Shown piece after piece: positions 1 to 6,948 of a stretch of DNA of 13,160 bases. Position numbers and translations under genes: made by a program. The stretch comes from F-183 sp036502165. Its GTDB lineage: Bacteria; Acidobacteriota; Terriglobia; Bryobacterales; Bryobacteraceae. The notes under the pieces are model-generated. The model searched no databases. It was not told the origin of the DNA and worked only from the letters and a program-made list of their open reading frames with translations. Every line of letters starts with the position of its first letter. Within the stretch, counting starts at the first letter, position 1. The stretch is from positions 1 to 13,160 of the forward strand of contig DASXZC010000122.1 of NCBI GenBank assembly GCA_036502165.1, written 5' to 3'.

Positions 1-2120
1 GGATCGATGTAGCCCATGCCATAGCCAGCGCGGATCACGGTGCTGCCGGTGAGCGCATAAGCAAGTCCCGCGCGCGGAGCGAGGTCCAGGTAGTCCGTAT
101 CGCGCAGACGGCGGGAAGTCGTCTGGCCAGCGATCAGCATCGTTCCCGTCGCCGGATCGAAGTTCGCCAGGCGATTGTATTTCTCCTCCGCATACGGCAT
201 GACGTCGTAACGTGCGCCGAACGTCATCGTCAGGCGCGGCGTGATCTTAAAATCATCCTGCAGAAACAGGCCGGTCCGCGCCGATCGAAGTCCCGCCAAA
301 CCCGGCGGAAAATCGTCGCGCAAAATCTCGAACGGCGAGCCGGTCAGGAAGCTGGCGAACGCGTCGCCGCCCGGGGGACCGATGAGAGTGCTGGTGCTGA
401 GGTTGAGAAATACGTAATAGCCGCGGCCGAAGACTTCATATCCGCTGCTGCTCATCTCCGACTGGCGCTCGCCACCGAAACGGAGCGTGTGGCGCCCGCG
501 GATCCATTCGAGCTTCTCACTCCAGAGGCCTTCGGTCACGTTCAGGCGGAGGGGCGTCAGGATGCTGTCGCCGGCATTGAAGACTCCGGATACCAGAATC
601 GTCGAAAGTCCGGAGGTGTCCTGGTTGCGATTCACGCCGGGAATGCCGAATTGGGTCGAGAGGTCCTGCCCGTAGTCCTCCTGGCGGAGCGAAAGTGTTT
701 GCCGGTTCAATCCGGCGTGAAACTCGCTGATCAGATTGGCGGAGATCTGGAACGTGTATCCGAAAGCCGTATATTGGCCGTCGCTGCTGGTCGATCCCGC
801 GCCTGCCGGCGTTCCGCCTAAGGGAACTCCGAACAGGGAGGGGACCGTCGCCTGCGTGTTCTGAAACGAATGGCGGATAAAGATCGAATGGCGCAGTGAG
901 AATTGATGATCGAGGCGCAGATCGAAGGCCTCGAAATTCGACCGCGCGGCGCGTGTCACCGCGTAATTGTTGAACGCCAGCGGAGCCCCGGTTGCGTCGA
1001 ACTGATTCGGCTGCGGCAGGAGCGAGCTGATCTTGATGGCTGCCGGATCGAGGAGCGTCGGCGGGATGATGTTCCCCGGGAACGGCGTCCGAAGGAAAGA
1101 CGCCGCGAACGGATTGTAGATCGGCACGGGCACGCTCGAAAAATTCCCTTGCCGCTGGGCATTGGGCCGCACCGTCGTCACCTGGGGTCCGGCGGCGGTC
1201 GTAGTCGTTCCCTGGTAATCAGCGAACAGGAAAGTCCTGTTGCGGCGGATCGGCCCTCCGACGGCGCCGCCGAACTGGTTGTAGCGCAGGGGATTCTTCG
1301 GCTGACCCGTCGAATTCGAAAAGAAATTAGCTGCGTCGAGGGCGTCGTTGCGGAAGTACTCGAACGTCGAGCCGTGCCATTGATCGCTGCCGGACTTGGT
1401 TTGCAGGTTGATTACTCCGCCAGCGGAATTGCTGAATTCGGCGGAATAAGCCCCGGCCTGCACCGAGAACTCCTGCACGGCTTCGAGCGGGATGTCGAAG
1501 CCATTGCCCCGCCCTTCCATCGACGAAGTCGCGGATACTCCGTCGGCGAGGTACAGATTCGCCTTAGACCGCTGACCCTGTATATTCACCGAATTGGGCG
1601 AGCCCGTCTCGCCCGGAGATCCCGGGTTCACGCCCGCGCTCAAGGTGATCAACTGCTGCCAACTGCGTCCATTGAGGGGCATGTCGTCGACAGTGCGGCG
1701 GTCGACAACCTGCGAAATTTCGGCGCTCTCCGATTCGAGCATCTGGGTCGCGCTGGCCTCAACCAGTACCGAGTCCGTCACGCTGCCGACTTCGAGCCGG
1801 AAATCGACGCGCACGGTCTGATTCACAGGGAGGGTGACCGGGCCGAGGGTCTCTGAGCGGAATCCATCGCGGCTGGCGGTGAGCTCATAGACGCCCGGCA
1901 CGGCGTCGGTGCTGACGAACAGTCCTTCGCCGTTTGAGATAGATAAAGTCTGTCGGCCGGATTCTTTCGAAACAATCCGGATCTCGGCTTTCGGTACGAG
2001 CGCACCGGTAGCGTCCCGGACTTCTCCGCGGAAGACGCCGCCGGATACCTGTGCCCAGGCTAGAGTACCGGCGCCGCACGCCAAAAGGATGAGGATTTGA
2101 ATTGTGCGAATGGGATACAC
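1..2120 (-). CDS. TonB-dependent receptor, Oar-like, with N-terminal carboxypeptidase-regulatory-like domain (3' end beyond the window)
   Basis: The minus strand is open from 2120 to the left edge (706 full codons, then two bases); no plus-strand frame here makes a convincing protein. The chosen start is GTG at 2120. An in-frame TAA lies 54 bp upstream, no ATG precedes the signal peptide, and there is no good Shine-Dalgarno. Residues 1-24 form a signal peptide (basic start, LILLACGAGTLAWA, cut before Q24). Residues 25-115 resemble a carboxypeptidase-regulatory beta-sandwich (GEVRDATGALVPKAEI, then GVYELTASRDGF). Residues 125-245 look like a TonB plug: DDMPLNGRSWQQL, the QGQRSKANLYLADG stretch, then AVQEFSV and GGVINLQTKSG. 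Beta-barrel-like sequence follows (YNQFGGAVGGPI, FLQDDFKITPRLTMTFGARYD). The role would be TonB-driven uptake of a bulky ligand across the outer membrane; the substrate cannot be told. Relatives usually have about 1,000-1,200 residues, so several hundred C-terminal residues are probably missing. Family call firm, start less so. Confidence 0.9.
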   Translation of the reverse strand, partial: MYPIRTIQILILLACGAGTLAWAQVSGGVFRGEVRDATGALVPKAEIRIVSKESGRQTLSISNGEGLFVSTDAVPGVYELTASRDGFRSETLGPVTLPVNQTVRVDFRLEVGSVTDSVLVEASATQMLESESAEISQVVDRRTVDDMPLNGRSWQQLITLSAGVNPGSPGETGSPNSVNIQGQRSKANLYLADGVSATSSMEGRGNGFDIPLEAVQEFSVQAGAYSAEFSNSAGGVINLQTKSGSDQWHGSTFEYFRNDALDAANFFSNSTGQPKNPLRYNQFGGAVGGPIRRNRTFLFADYQGTTTTAAGPQVTTVRPNAQRQGNFSSVPVPIYNPFAASFLRTPFPGNIIPPTLLDPAAIKISSLLPQPNQFDATGAPLAFNNYAVTRAARSNFEAFDLRLDHQFSLRHSIFIRHSFQNTQATVPSLFGVPLGGTPAGAGSTSSDGQYTAFGYTFQISANLISEFHAGLNRQTLSLRQEDYGQDLSTQFGIPGVNRNQDTSGLSTILVSGVFNAGDSILTPLRLNVTEGLWSEKLEWIRGRHTLRFGGERQSEMSSSGYEVFGRGYYVFLNLSTSTLIGPPGGDAFASFLTGSPFEILRDDFPPGLAGLRSARTGLFLQDDFKITPRLTMTFGARYDVMPYAEEKYNRLANFDPATGTMLIAGQTTSRRLRDTDYLDLAPRAGLAYALTGSTVIRAGYGMGYID

Positions 2121-2180
2121 CTGGAATGGCTCATCGGTCGCACGCCGACAAATCCTGTACAGAAATTACCTGAGTCGATG

Positions 2181-2206
2181 AAAAACCCGGAAGAATGTCT
2201 CGGGTT
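2181..2206 (-). terminator. Rho-independent terminator closing the glycosyltransferase/isomerase/zinc-ribbon operon
   Basis: Read on the minus strand, AACCCG (2206-2201) pairs with CGGGTT (2189-2184) across an 11-base loop. The second arm runs straight into five T residues (2185-2181). It begins only 7 bases after the stop codon of the zinc-ribbon gene and lies about 60 bases before the start of the next minus-strand gene, which is where a terminator would separate the two. The stem is short (6 bp, three or four of them GC), so it may leak. Confidence 0.55.
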
Positions 2207-2212
2207 AGCGGC

Positions 2213-2449
2213 TTATTCCCAGCTCTCGACGAGCGCTTTCGCCTCGGCAAGCCCTATGCCGTTCTTTTCGCGCACCAGCTTGATTGCGTTAATCTTGTTT
2301 CCCTGCTTCAGTTCCGCCCTGGCGGCGGCAAGGCCGTCATCGCCGAACTGATACGGAGCTGGTTGTCCACAATGTGGGCAGATCGCCGCTTCACGGCTGA
2401 CCTTCCCGGTACAGCAGCGGCAATAGCCGAGGAGGATGGAGTCGGGCAT
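2213..2449 (-). CDS. Small zinc-ribbon protein with ribosomal L7/L12 C-terminal-like domain
   Basis: A 78-residue cytoplasmic protein read from ATG at 2449. A TTG at 2455 would add two residues; neither start has a clear Shine-Dalgarno. The N-terminal half holds a likely four-cysteine zinc site: a CRCC cluster at residues 10-13 and CPHC at 24-27, the latter followed by GQP, as in zinc ribbons. After a short linker (PAPYQFGDDG) the C-terminal half, about residues 40-78, carries NKINAIKLVREKNGIGLAEAK followed by ALVE. This matches the helix-turn-helix face of the L7/L12 C-terminal domain (consensus like KI-x-VIK-x-VR-x-x-TGLGLKEAKDLVE), the part that binds translation factors on the ribosome. 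It ends just after that motif, so only part of the L7/L12 fold fits. The gene is last in a probable operon, 24 bp after the isomerase-like gene. A ribosome- or factor-binding role is inference. Confidence 0.8.
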   Translation of the reverse strand: MPDSILLGYCRCCTGKVSREAAICPHCGQPAPYQFGDDGLAAARAELKQGNKINAIKLVREKNGIGLAEAKALVESWE

Positions 2450-2473
2450 CGGCAAGGCGAGTATACCAAGTTC

Positions 2474-3376
2474 CTATCCCTTGATCAGCCGTTCGAGGTA
2501 GGCCTTCGACGCGAGGATATCCGCGGTCTGCTTGTCCCCTCGAATTTCCCGCTCGATCGTGAGCGGATTTTTGTATCCGATCTTCTTCAGTTTTTCTATG
2601 AACACAGGAAAATTGACCTTGCCCTGACCGATGGGCACCTCTTCGCCGAGCTTCTCCGGATCGGTGGGATATAAGCCGTCCTTGGCGTGCACGCCTTGGA
2701 TATAGGGTCCGAGGATGTCGACCGCGTCGACGGGGTTGGCTTTGCCGTAGAGAATCAGGTTCGCGGCGTCGAAGTTCACGCCGACGTTGTCGAGTCCGAC
2801 GTCGCGGATCGCGCGTAGGAGTGTGATAGGAGTCTCCTGCCCCGTCTCGCAGCGGAAATTCTGGCCGTTCGATTTGCAGTACCGCGCCACCTCGCGGATG
2901 GCGTCGACGGTTTCCTTGTAGAGCGAATTGTTGGGATTCTCGGGAATGAATCCGCAGTGACTTTGGACAGCTCTAATGCCGGCTTTCTTCGCGAAATCCG
3001 ACACCTCTTTCATGTGGGCGATGCGCGCGGCCCGGACATCGCGGGGAACCAGGCCGATCGTGAGGGGGCCTTGCGTGAAGTCGTAAATTTCGCGCCCGGG
3101 GCCGCCTGAAACTGCCGCGGTGACTTCCACTTTGTATCGCTCCATGGCTTGGCGGAGCTGCGTGGCGAGAGCGTCCCCGCCTGCGCTGCGCTCGCCTTTG
3201 ACGCCAAGTTGGCAGGTGGGGAATCCGAGGTCGTGGACGCGCTTCATGTCGGCGTCGGGGTTCGTCGACAATCCGAGGATGATCCCCAACTGCATGCGTG
3301 GCGGAGGCTCGGCGTGAACCTGGCCCAGGGCAGCAATAGCGGCGGTCTGAAGGAAGTGCCGGCGTCGAATGGTCAT
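2474..3376 (-). CDS. Tat-exported sugar phosphate isomerase/epimerase-like protein (xylose isomerase-like TIM barrel)
   Basis: A 300-residue protein starting at ATG 3376. Residues 4-19 form a twin-arginine signal (RRRHFLQ, then a short Ala-rich hydrophobic stretch ending near HAE), so it is probably exported folded to the periplasm. The rest fits the AP-endonuclease-2/xylose-isomerase-like barrel. Expected metal ligands are visible: E177 in CETGQE, D203 in NFDAAN, H230 in VHAKDG and E275 in TIERE; H140 in QSHCGF is a further active-site candidate. Family members interconvert ketoses or aldoses, or cleave inositol- and sugar-derived substrates; the substrate here is unknown. Length is normal. 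The ATG follows the TAA of the upstream glycosyltransferase with no gap, so translation of the two is probably coupled. Acidobacteria and planctomycetes often export such barrels with Tat signals. Fold confident, reaction not. Confidence 0.88.
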   Translation of the reverse strand: MTIRRRHFLQTAAIAALGQVHAEPPPRMQLGIILGLSTNPDADMKRVHDLGFPTCQLGVKGERSAGGDALATQLRQAMERYKVEVTAAVSGGPGREIYDFTQGPLTIGLVPRDVRAARIAHMKEVSDFAKKAGIRAVQSHCGFIPENPNNSLYKETVDAIREVARYCKSNGQNFRCETGQETPITLLRAIRDVGLDNVGVNFDAANLILYGKANPVDAVDILGPYIQGVHAKDGLYPTDPEKLGEEVPIGQGKVNFPVFIEKLKKIGYKNPLTIEREIRGDKQTADILASKAYLERLIKG

Positions 3377-4057
3377 TTATTGTGCCTGCGGACGCTGGGC
3401 GGGCCAATTCGTTTTCAAACGATCGACGACGCTCGCGGAGGTGTTCCGGTAGTACCGGTAAGTCGGTTCGTGCAACTGTCTCACGTTAAACTTTCCTTCG
3501 GCGCGTTGCACGAAATCGTAGTCGTGACAATAGGCCTTGTCTTCCGCAAAGCGGACCTTCTCGAACACGCGGCGGCGGATGAACATCGTACCCTGCGTGA
3601 CGCATTCGTGAATCGAGATGAATCCATAACCGGCATCCATGTTGGGAACGTACATGTCGTCGTGCGTGTCGGCGATGACTTCGAGGCCGCCCCAGAAGAT
3701 GTCCACATCAGGGTGTTCCGTCATCGCGGCCACGTGATAGCTGAGGTGGTGGGGCATGTATTCGTCGTCCGCGTCGAGGAAGGCAACAAAGTCGCCCGTC
3801 GCGAGATCGATTGCAGTATTGAGCGCGGCACCGATTCCACGCTTGGTGCTGCGCGTGTGCACGACCCTCGGATCGCGGGCGATTGCGGCAATTACGCGCG
3901 GCGTTTCGTCGGTGCTGCCGTCGTCCACGATGACGTGCTGCCAGCGGCCGGTCTGCTTCTTCAAAGATTCGAATGCCCGCCGCAGCGTGTGGGCCATGTT
4001 CAGAACTGGAGTCACGACGGAGACGAGCGGTCCGATGGGGGCGATTTCGGTCGGCAT
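3377..4057 (-). CDS. Family 2 glycosyltransferase (GT-A fold)
   Basis: The protein starts PTEIAPIGPLVSVVTPVLN and has 226 residues from ATG 4057. A TTG at 4075 would add six residues, and neither start has a clear Shine-Dalgarno. The GT-A nucleotide-sugar fold is evident: the first beta strand VSVVTPVLN, then VIVDDGSTDETP with the UDP-binding aspartates, then FLDADDEY holding the DXD-type metal site, and a downstream HDYDF that may supply the catalytic base. The GTMFIRRRVFEKV segment is also typical of the family. There is no transmembrane segment, so it should act in the cytoplasm, perhaps at the inner membrane face, moving a sugar from a nucleotide donor onto a glycan or lipid acceptor that cannot be named. 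It is first in the three-gene minus-strand operon, its TAA touching the next ATG. The neighbouring barrel protein is exported, so a shared substrate is not obvious. Confidence 0.9.
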   Translation of the reverse strand: MPTEIAPIGPLVSVVTPVLNMAHTLRRAFESLKKQTGRWQHVIVDDGSTDETPRVIAAIARDPRVVHTRSTKRGIGAALNTAIDLATGDFVAFLDADDEYMPHHLSYHVAAMTEHPDVDIFWGGLEVIADTHDDMYVPNMDAGYGFISIHECVTQGTMFIRRRVFEKVRFAEDKAYCHDYDFVQRAEGKFNVRQLHEPTYRYYRNTSASVVDRLKTNWPAQRPQAQ

Positions 4058-4152
4058 CAGCCCGTATGATATCAAGCCGCCGGCGAGGTCGCGGGTCGAC
4101 TCAACGTTCTTCGAGGCTTGTTCGTCTCATTTGTTGTCGAGGGGGGAAGCCG

Positions 4153-5109
4153 ATGTTTCATCGAATGCTAATCATCTGCGCAGTGTTGGGTATTTCACAG
4201 CAGCTCGGCGCACAATCAGTAGAATTCCGGAATCAAGTCCCGATGGGTTTCAACGTTGGCGGCGTCGCGGTTCCGCATTGGAATGGCGGAGCGCTGACAT
4301 TGACGACTAACAATTCGACCAGGACACCCATTCTCCACTTCATTAATGTGCAAGGGGGCGAGGATCCATCGTTGGCGCTCACGATCCCTGATGCGTCGTC
4401 TGTGCGCGTGAACGCGTTGGCGCAGGGATCCGATGGCCGGATTGTAGCTGCCGGGCTGGCTGACGACTCCAGCGGCAAACTCGGCGGATTTATCGCGCTC
4501 ATCTCAAAGGATCGCAGTTCGATGACCACTGCTCAGGTTGCGCCGTTCTGCCCTTATGCGGCTCAGTTCGCGCCTGACGGCACGGTATGGTCGCTAGGTA
4601 TTGAAATGATTAATGCGAATCCTAATGCGAGAGCAATTAATCAGGGTCACCCTTTGATCAGACAATTTGACCGCGAGGGAAAACTGATTGCTTCTTTCGT
4701 GCCTAAGAATGGCTTCCCGGATATTGATCCCAATGCTCTGCAGCTCGATGTGCTGTCGGGCCGGTTTGCGACCGCGAGCGGAAGGGTCGGCTGGTACGCA
4801 ACCAAATCCGGCCGCTATTTCGAGATATCGAGCGCCGGTATTTTGACTCAATATCCGGGAATACCGGAGGGATTTAGGGTTCATGGCCTAGCACTGACCG
4901 ATTCCGGTGCAACCATTGTGTCCGCAGTCCTCACGAATTCCAGAAAAGATGCGTTGTACTCGTTGGACAAGCAGGCGAAGAAGTGGGTGCCTCTCAGTCT
5001 GCCGGGTGGCGCCGAGAACAGTTATCCAGTCGTATTTGGTGGAAGCGGCAATCTGATTGCTACTGAAGGCAAGGATTGGGATCACCTTTCCTTCTTTGAA
5101 GTGCACTAA
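4153..5109 (+). CDS. Secreted protein of unknown function, possibly beta-propeller
   Basis: I do not recognise a family. From ATG 4153 it encodes 318 residues, with a purine-rich Shine-Dalgarno stretch (AGGGGGGAAG) just upstream. A longer in-frame start at 3973 would run antisense through the glycosyltransferase and is unlikely. Residues 1-20 are a signal peptide (MFHRMLIICAVLGISQQLGA, cut before Q21). The mature part is rich in beta-type segments with recurring patterns such as ALAQGSDGRIVAAG, AAQFAPDGTVWSLG, LIRQFDREGKLIASF and HGLALTDSGATIVSAV, which resemble blades of NHL or other beta-propellers; there is no catalytic motif and no lipobox. Codons look more AT-rich than in neighbouring genes, especially around 4590-4700. 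It is divergent from the glycosyltransferase operon and its stop overlaps the end of the cytochrome gene by 4 bp. That it is a real gene is likely; function is open. Confidence 0.75.
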   Translation: MFHRMLIICAVLGISQQLGAQSVEFRNQVPMGFNVGGVAVPHWNGGALTLTTNNSTRTPILHFINVQGGEDPSLALTIPDASSVRVNALAQGSDGRIVAAGLADDSSGKLGGFIALISKDRSSMTTAQVAPFCPYAAQFAPDGTVWSLGIEMINANPNARAINQGHPLIRQFDREGKLIASFVPKNGFPDIDPNALQLDVLSGRFATASGRVGWYATKSGRYFEISSAGILTQYPGIPEGFRVHGLALTDSGATIVSAVLTNSRKDALYSLDKQAKKWVPLSLPGGAENSYPVVFGGSGNLIATEGKDWDHLSFFEVH

Positions 5110-6191
5110 TGAGCTACGGTTTTGGCGAAGCGTCCATCGTCGATTGACGCGTTGTTCGTGACGTCCGTGATTTGAATCGTGAAGCGTCCGTTGGGGCGAG
5201 AGAGAGTCCAGCGGTAGGGGGTTTTCACGCCGTCGACGGCGCGGTAGTCGGAGTAGTCGATTTGCGTTGGATTGCGGCCGACTGGCGTTTCGGCGTATCG
5301 CACCATGCGGGTCAGGAGTCCAGTGGACTGGTCGAAATAGAGACGCACGGGCGGGTGTCCGGGACCTGAGCCGATCAAGGTTTCACACAGCGCGCCGCCG
5401 ATCGTTTCCGGGCGGCCGCGGCGCAGTTGCGGGAAGAGTTCCTTGATCCGAAGCGCAAGATAGAACTCGGCGTCGAGCGCGAACGCACCCGATTCGGCGG
5501 AGGACATTTCGCGCGCGGGGCGGCCGGTGCTTCCCATCCAACCGGCTTCGCCATCGTAGGCGGTGAAGCTGTCGCCCTTCGCTCCGTGGGTGATCGTGAT
5601 GCGTTTGTTGGGAGCCTTCGTCAGGATTTCGATCGGGGTGTCGCTGCCCATCGCGGCGATGCTACCTTTCATGATGCGGCTCGACACTCTGTGGATCGCG
5701 TCGGCGCCGCCCAGGGCTGCAACATACTTGGCGAGGATCTGATCGACCGTGGGGGCGGGCGCCTCGGAAGCGGCGGCAACCGGTGGAACGTGCGGCGTCG
5801 GGGCCATGTCCGACTCGAGCACGGCGGGCGTATTCATGGGATGCGGAGCTCCGCGGTGGCAGGAATAACAGGTCATCTGCTGGCGGCCGCCGAAGTGAGT
5901 CTTGTTGATTTCCGCAGTCATCGCCATCATCGCGCGAGCCGTTTTCTTGGGGCCCTTGTCATCCGAGTCCATCTTGCCTTGCACGTGGCAGAATGAGCAT
6001 TCGACGCCGAGGTCGATCGAGATGAGCTGCATCGACGGCATGAGCTGCTCAGCTGGAATGTCTTTGAGCTGAGTGACGTTCTTAAAGGTTTCGCCAGCCG
6101 TTTTCGATTGCGCCACGGCTGTTTGTGGCACCCACAAGACGATCAGGCCGGCGAGTGTCAGGGTGATCGAGGAGCGGGCAGGTGTGTGCAT
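5106..6191 (-). CDS. Dihaem c-type cytochrome, photosynthetic-reaction-centre cytochrome c subunit-like, with C-terminal LolA-like domain
   Basis: 361 residues from ATG 6191, preceded by GAGGAG only two bases upstream. Residues 1-27 are a signal peptide (LTLAGLIVLW..., cut after AVA). Two haem sites follow: CSFCH at 65-69 and CYSCH at 108-112. The spacing and surroundings (LGVECSFCH, then KKTARAMMAMTAEIN, then TCYSCHRG) match the domain named after the reaction-centre cytochrome subunit. Met 51 or 54 and Met 88, 89 or 91 are candidate sixth ligands. The true subunit has four haems; this two-haem form is known from non-phototrophic acidobacteria and planctomycetes, and serves periplasmic electron transfer with partners unknown. 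After a Pro/Ala-rich linker (about 128-147), residues 148-361 look like an outer-membrane lipoprotein-sorting (LolA-like) beta fold: ILAKYVAALGG, YDGEAGWM, VRLYFDQSTGLLTRM, DYRAVDGVKTPYRWTL. It is last in a probable operon, 19 bp after the unknown gene. Confidence 0.88.
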   Translation of the reverse strand: MHTPARSSITLTLAGLIVLWVPQTAVAQSKTAGETFKNVTQLKDIPAEQLMPSMQLISIDLGVECSFCHVQGKMDSDDKGPKKTARAMMAMTAEINKTHFGGRQQMTCYSCHRGAPHPMNTPAVLESDMAPTPHVPPVAAASEAPAPTVDQILAKYVAALGGADAIHRVSSRIMKGSIAAMGSDTPIEILTKAPNKRITITHGAKGDSFTAYDGEAGWMGSTGRPAREMSSAESGAFALDAEFYLALRIKELFPQLRRGRPETIGGALCETLIGSGPGHPPVRLYFDQSTGLLTRMVRYAETPVGRNPTQIDYSDYRAVDGVKTPYRWTLSRPNGRFTIQITDVTNNASIDDGRFAKTVAH

Positions 6192-6210
6192 GGCTCCTCG
6201 GATTGTATCT

Positions 6211-6879
6211 TTATTGGACGACGACTTGCCCGGCCGTCATTAATCGCGAGATGCGTTGAATCAGAATTTGAGGATCCCGTTCCTGGATACTCGCGAGCTC
6301 GCCTAGCGGGTGTTCGTGATGAAGGCTGATCCGCCAGAAGACCTGAATTCCCTGTCCGCGTTCGGAGTGGCGAAGAACGATCGAATTCCGTTGCAGAAAA
6401 CTGGCTACGTTCCCGTTTGACAATATCGGGCATTCCGAGGCGCGGACCAGATTCACTAGGCTCGGCATGGGAGCACTGAACTCCGCGGGACGCTGGGTCC
6501 TGGCGGCCTGACGTACCAGTTGTTCGACTCGCGTTTCACTGCCCTTGCAATCCTTGACGACTTTCAGGGCCGCGCGAAGTTGTTGGGTCGTGAGCTGATA
6601 ACCGCCGACATGAGGATGCCAATATTGGAACGCCCGCTCATAGGCTTCATTGATGAGAGATCCGGTCGCGGATCGGGCGCCTGAGAAGGAGTAGCGTTCC
6701 ATGCCGATGACTCCGGCGCTAACGGCGGCTCGTTCAACAGGGGCCGCGGGTCCTACGTTGTCGGTTAGAGCCGCAAAGTACGGCATGGCGATGGTCGCGA
6801 ACCGGCACAGGCTGAGGAAAAGTGCGACGGTTCCCTCCTCACCGAGGATCGGAATCAGCAAGAGTAAGATGGCAGGCAT
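6211..6879 (-). CDS. Hypothetical protein with N-terminal hydrophobic anchor
   Basis: I do not recognise this 222-residue protein. The chosen start is ATG 6879, because AGAAGG lies 11 bases upstream and the protein then opens with a hydrophobic segment (MPAILLLLIPILG). A TTG at 6921 would add 14 mostly polar residues. Residues 1-38 could hold a signal or one to two membrane segments. The remainder is soluble-looking: a His/aromatic stretch (YWHPHVGGYQLTTQQL, about 86-101), a charged helix (RAALKVVKDCKGSETRVEQLVRQAA) and a C-terminal beta-rich part (NSIVLRHSERGQGIQVFWRISL). No catalytic motif is evident. It sits between the DoxX-like gene and the cytochrome gene in one orientation with short gaps (69 and 19 bp), so co-expression is likely and a role alongside them in the envelope is possible. 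It lies in the same reading frame as the upstream gene, separated from it by a single TGA. Confidence 0.65.
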   Translation of the reverse strand: MPAILLLLIPILGEEGTVALFLSLCRFATIAMPYFAALTDNVGPAAPVERAAVSAGVIGMERYSFSGARSATGSLINEAYERAFQYWHPHVGGYQLTTQQLRAALKVVKDCKGSETRVEQLVRQAARTQRPAEFSAPMPSLVNLVRASECPILSNGNVASFLQRNSIVLRHSERGQGIQVFWRISLHHEHPLGELASIQERDPQILIQRISRLMTAGQVVVQ

Positions 6880-6948
6880 TTCGTCGATTACCTTCTGTTC
6901 GGGTTTGCCGCGAACGAACAAGAAGGCGCAGAACGGGTGCGAGAGCCC

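Noticed and set aside
903..1856. A 317-codon plus-strand open frame
   Set aside because: It lies antisense to the TonB receptor, is Arg- and Gly-rich without any domain pattern, and is the usual by-product of high-GC coding sequence on the other strand.
2155..2162. Palindrome CTGTACAG upstream of the TonB receptor
   Set aside because: Eight bases, single copy and no promoter elements around it; chance is sufficient.
3149..4069. A 306-codon plus-strand open frame
   Set aside because: It runs antisense across both the isomerase-like and glycosyltransferase genes, whose motifs are clear; the translation has no family features.
3973..4152. N-terminal extension of the secreted protein from the start at 3973
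   Set aside because: The extension is Arg-rich, overlaps the glycosyltransferase antisense and would bury the signal peptide; ATG 4153 has a ribosome site and an immediate signal peptide.
5427..5996. A 189-codon plus-strand open frame
   Set aside because: It is antisense to the dihaem cytochrome, whose haem motifs fix the true frame; the translation is Gly/Arg/His-rich without domains.
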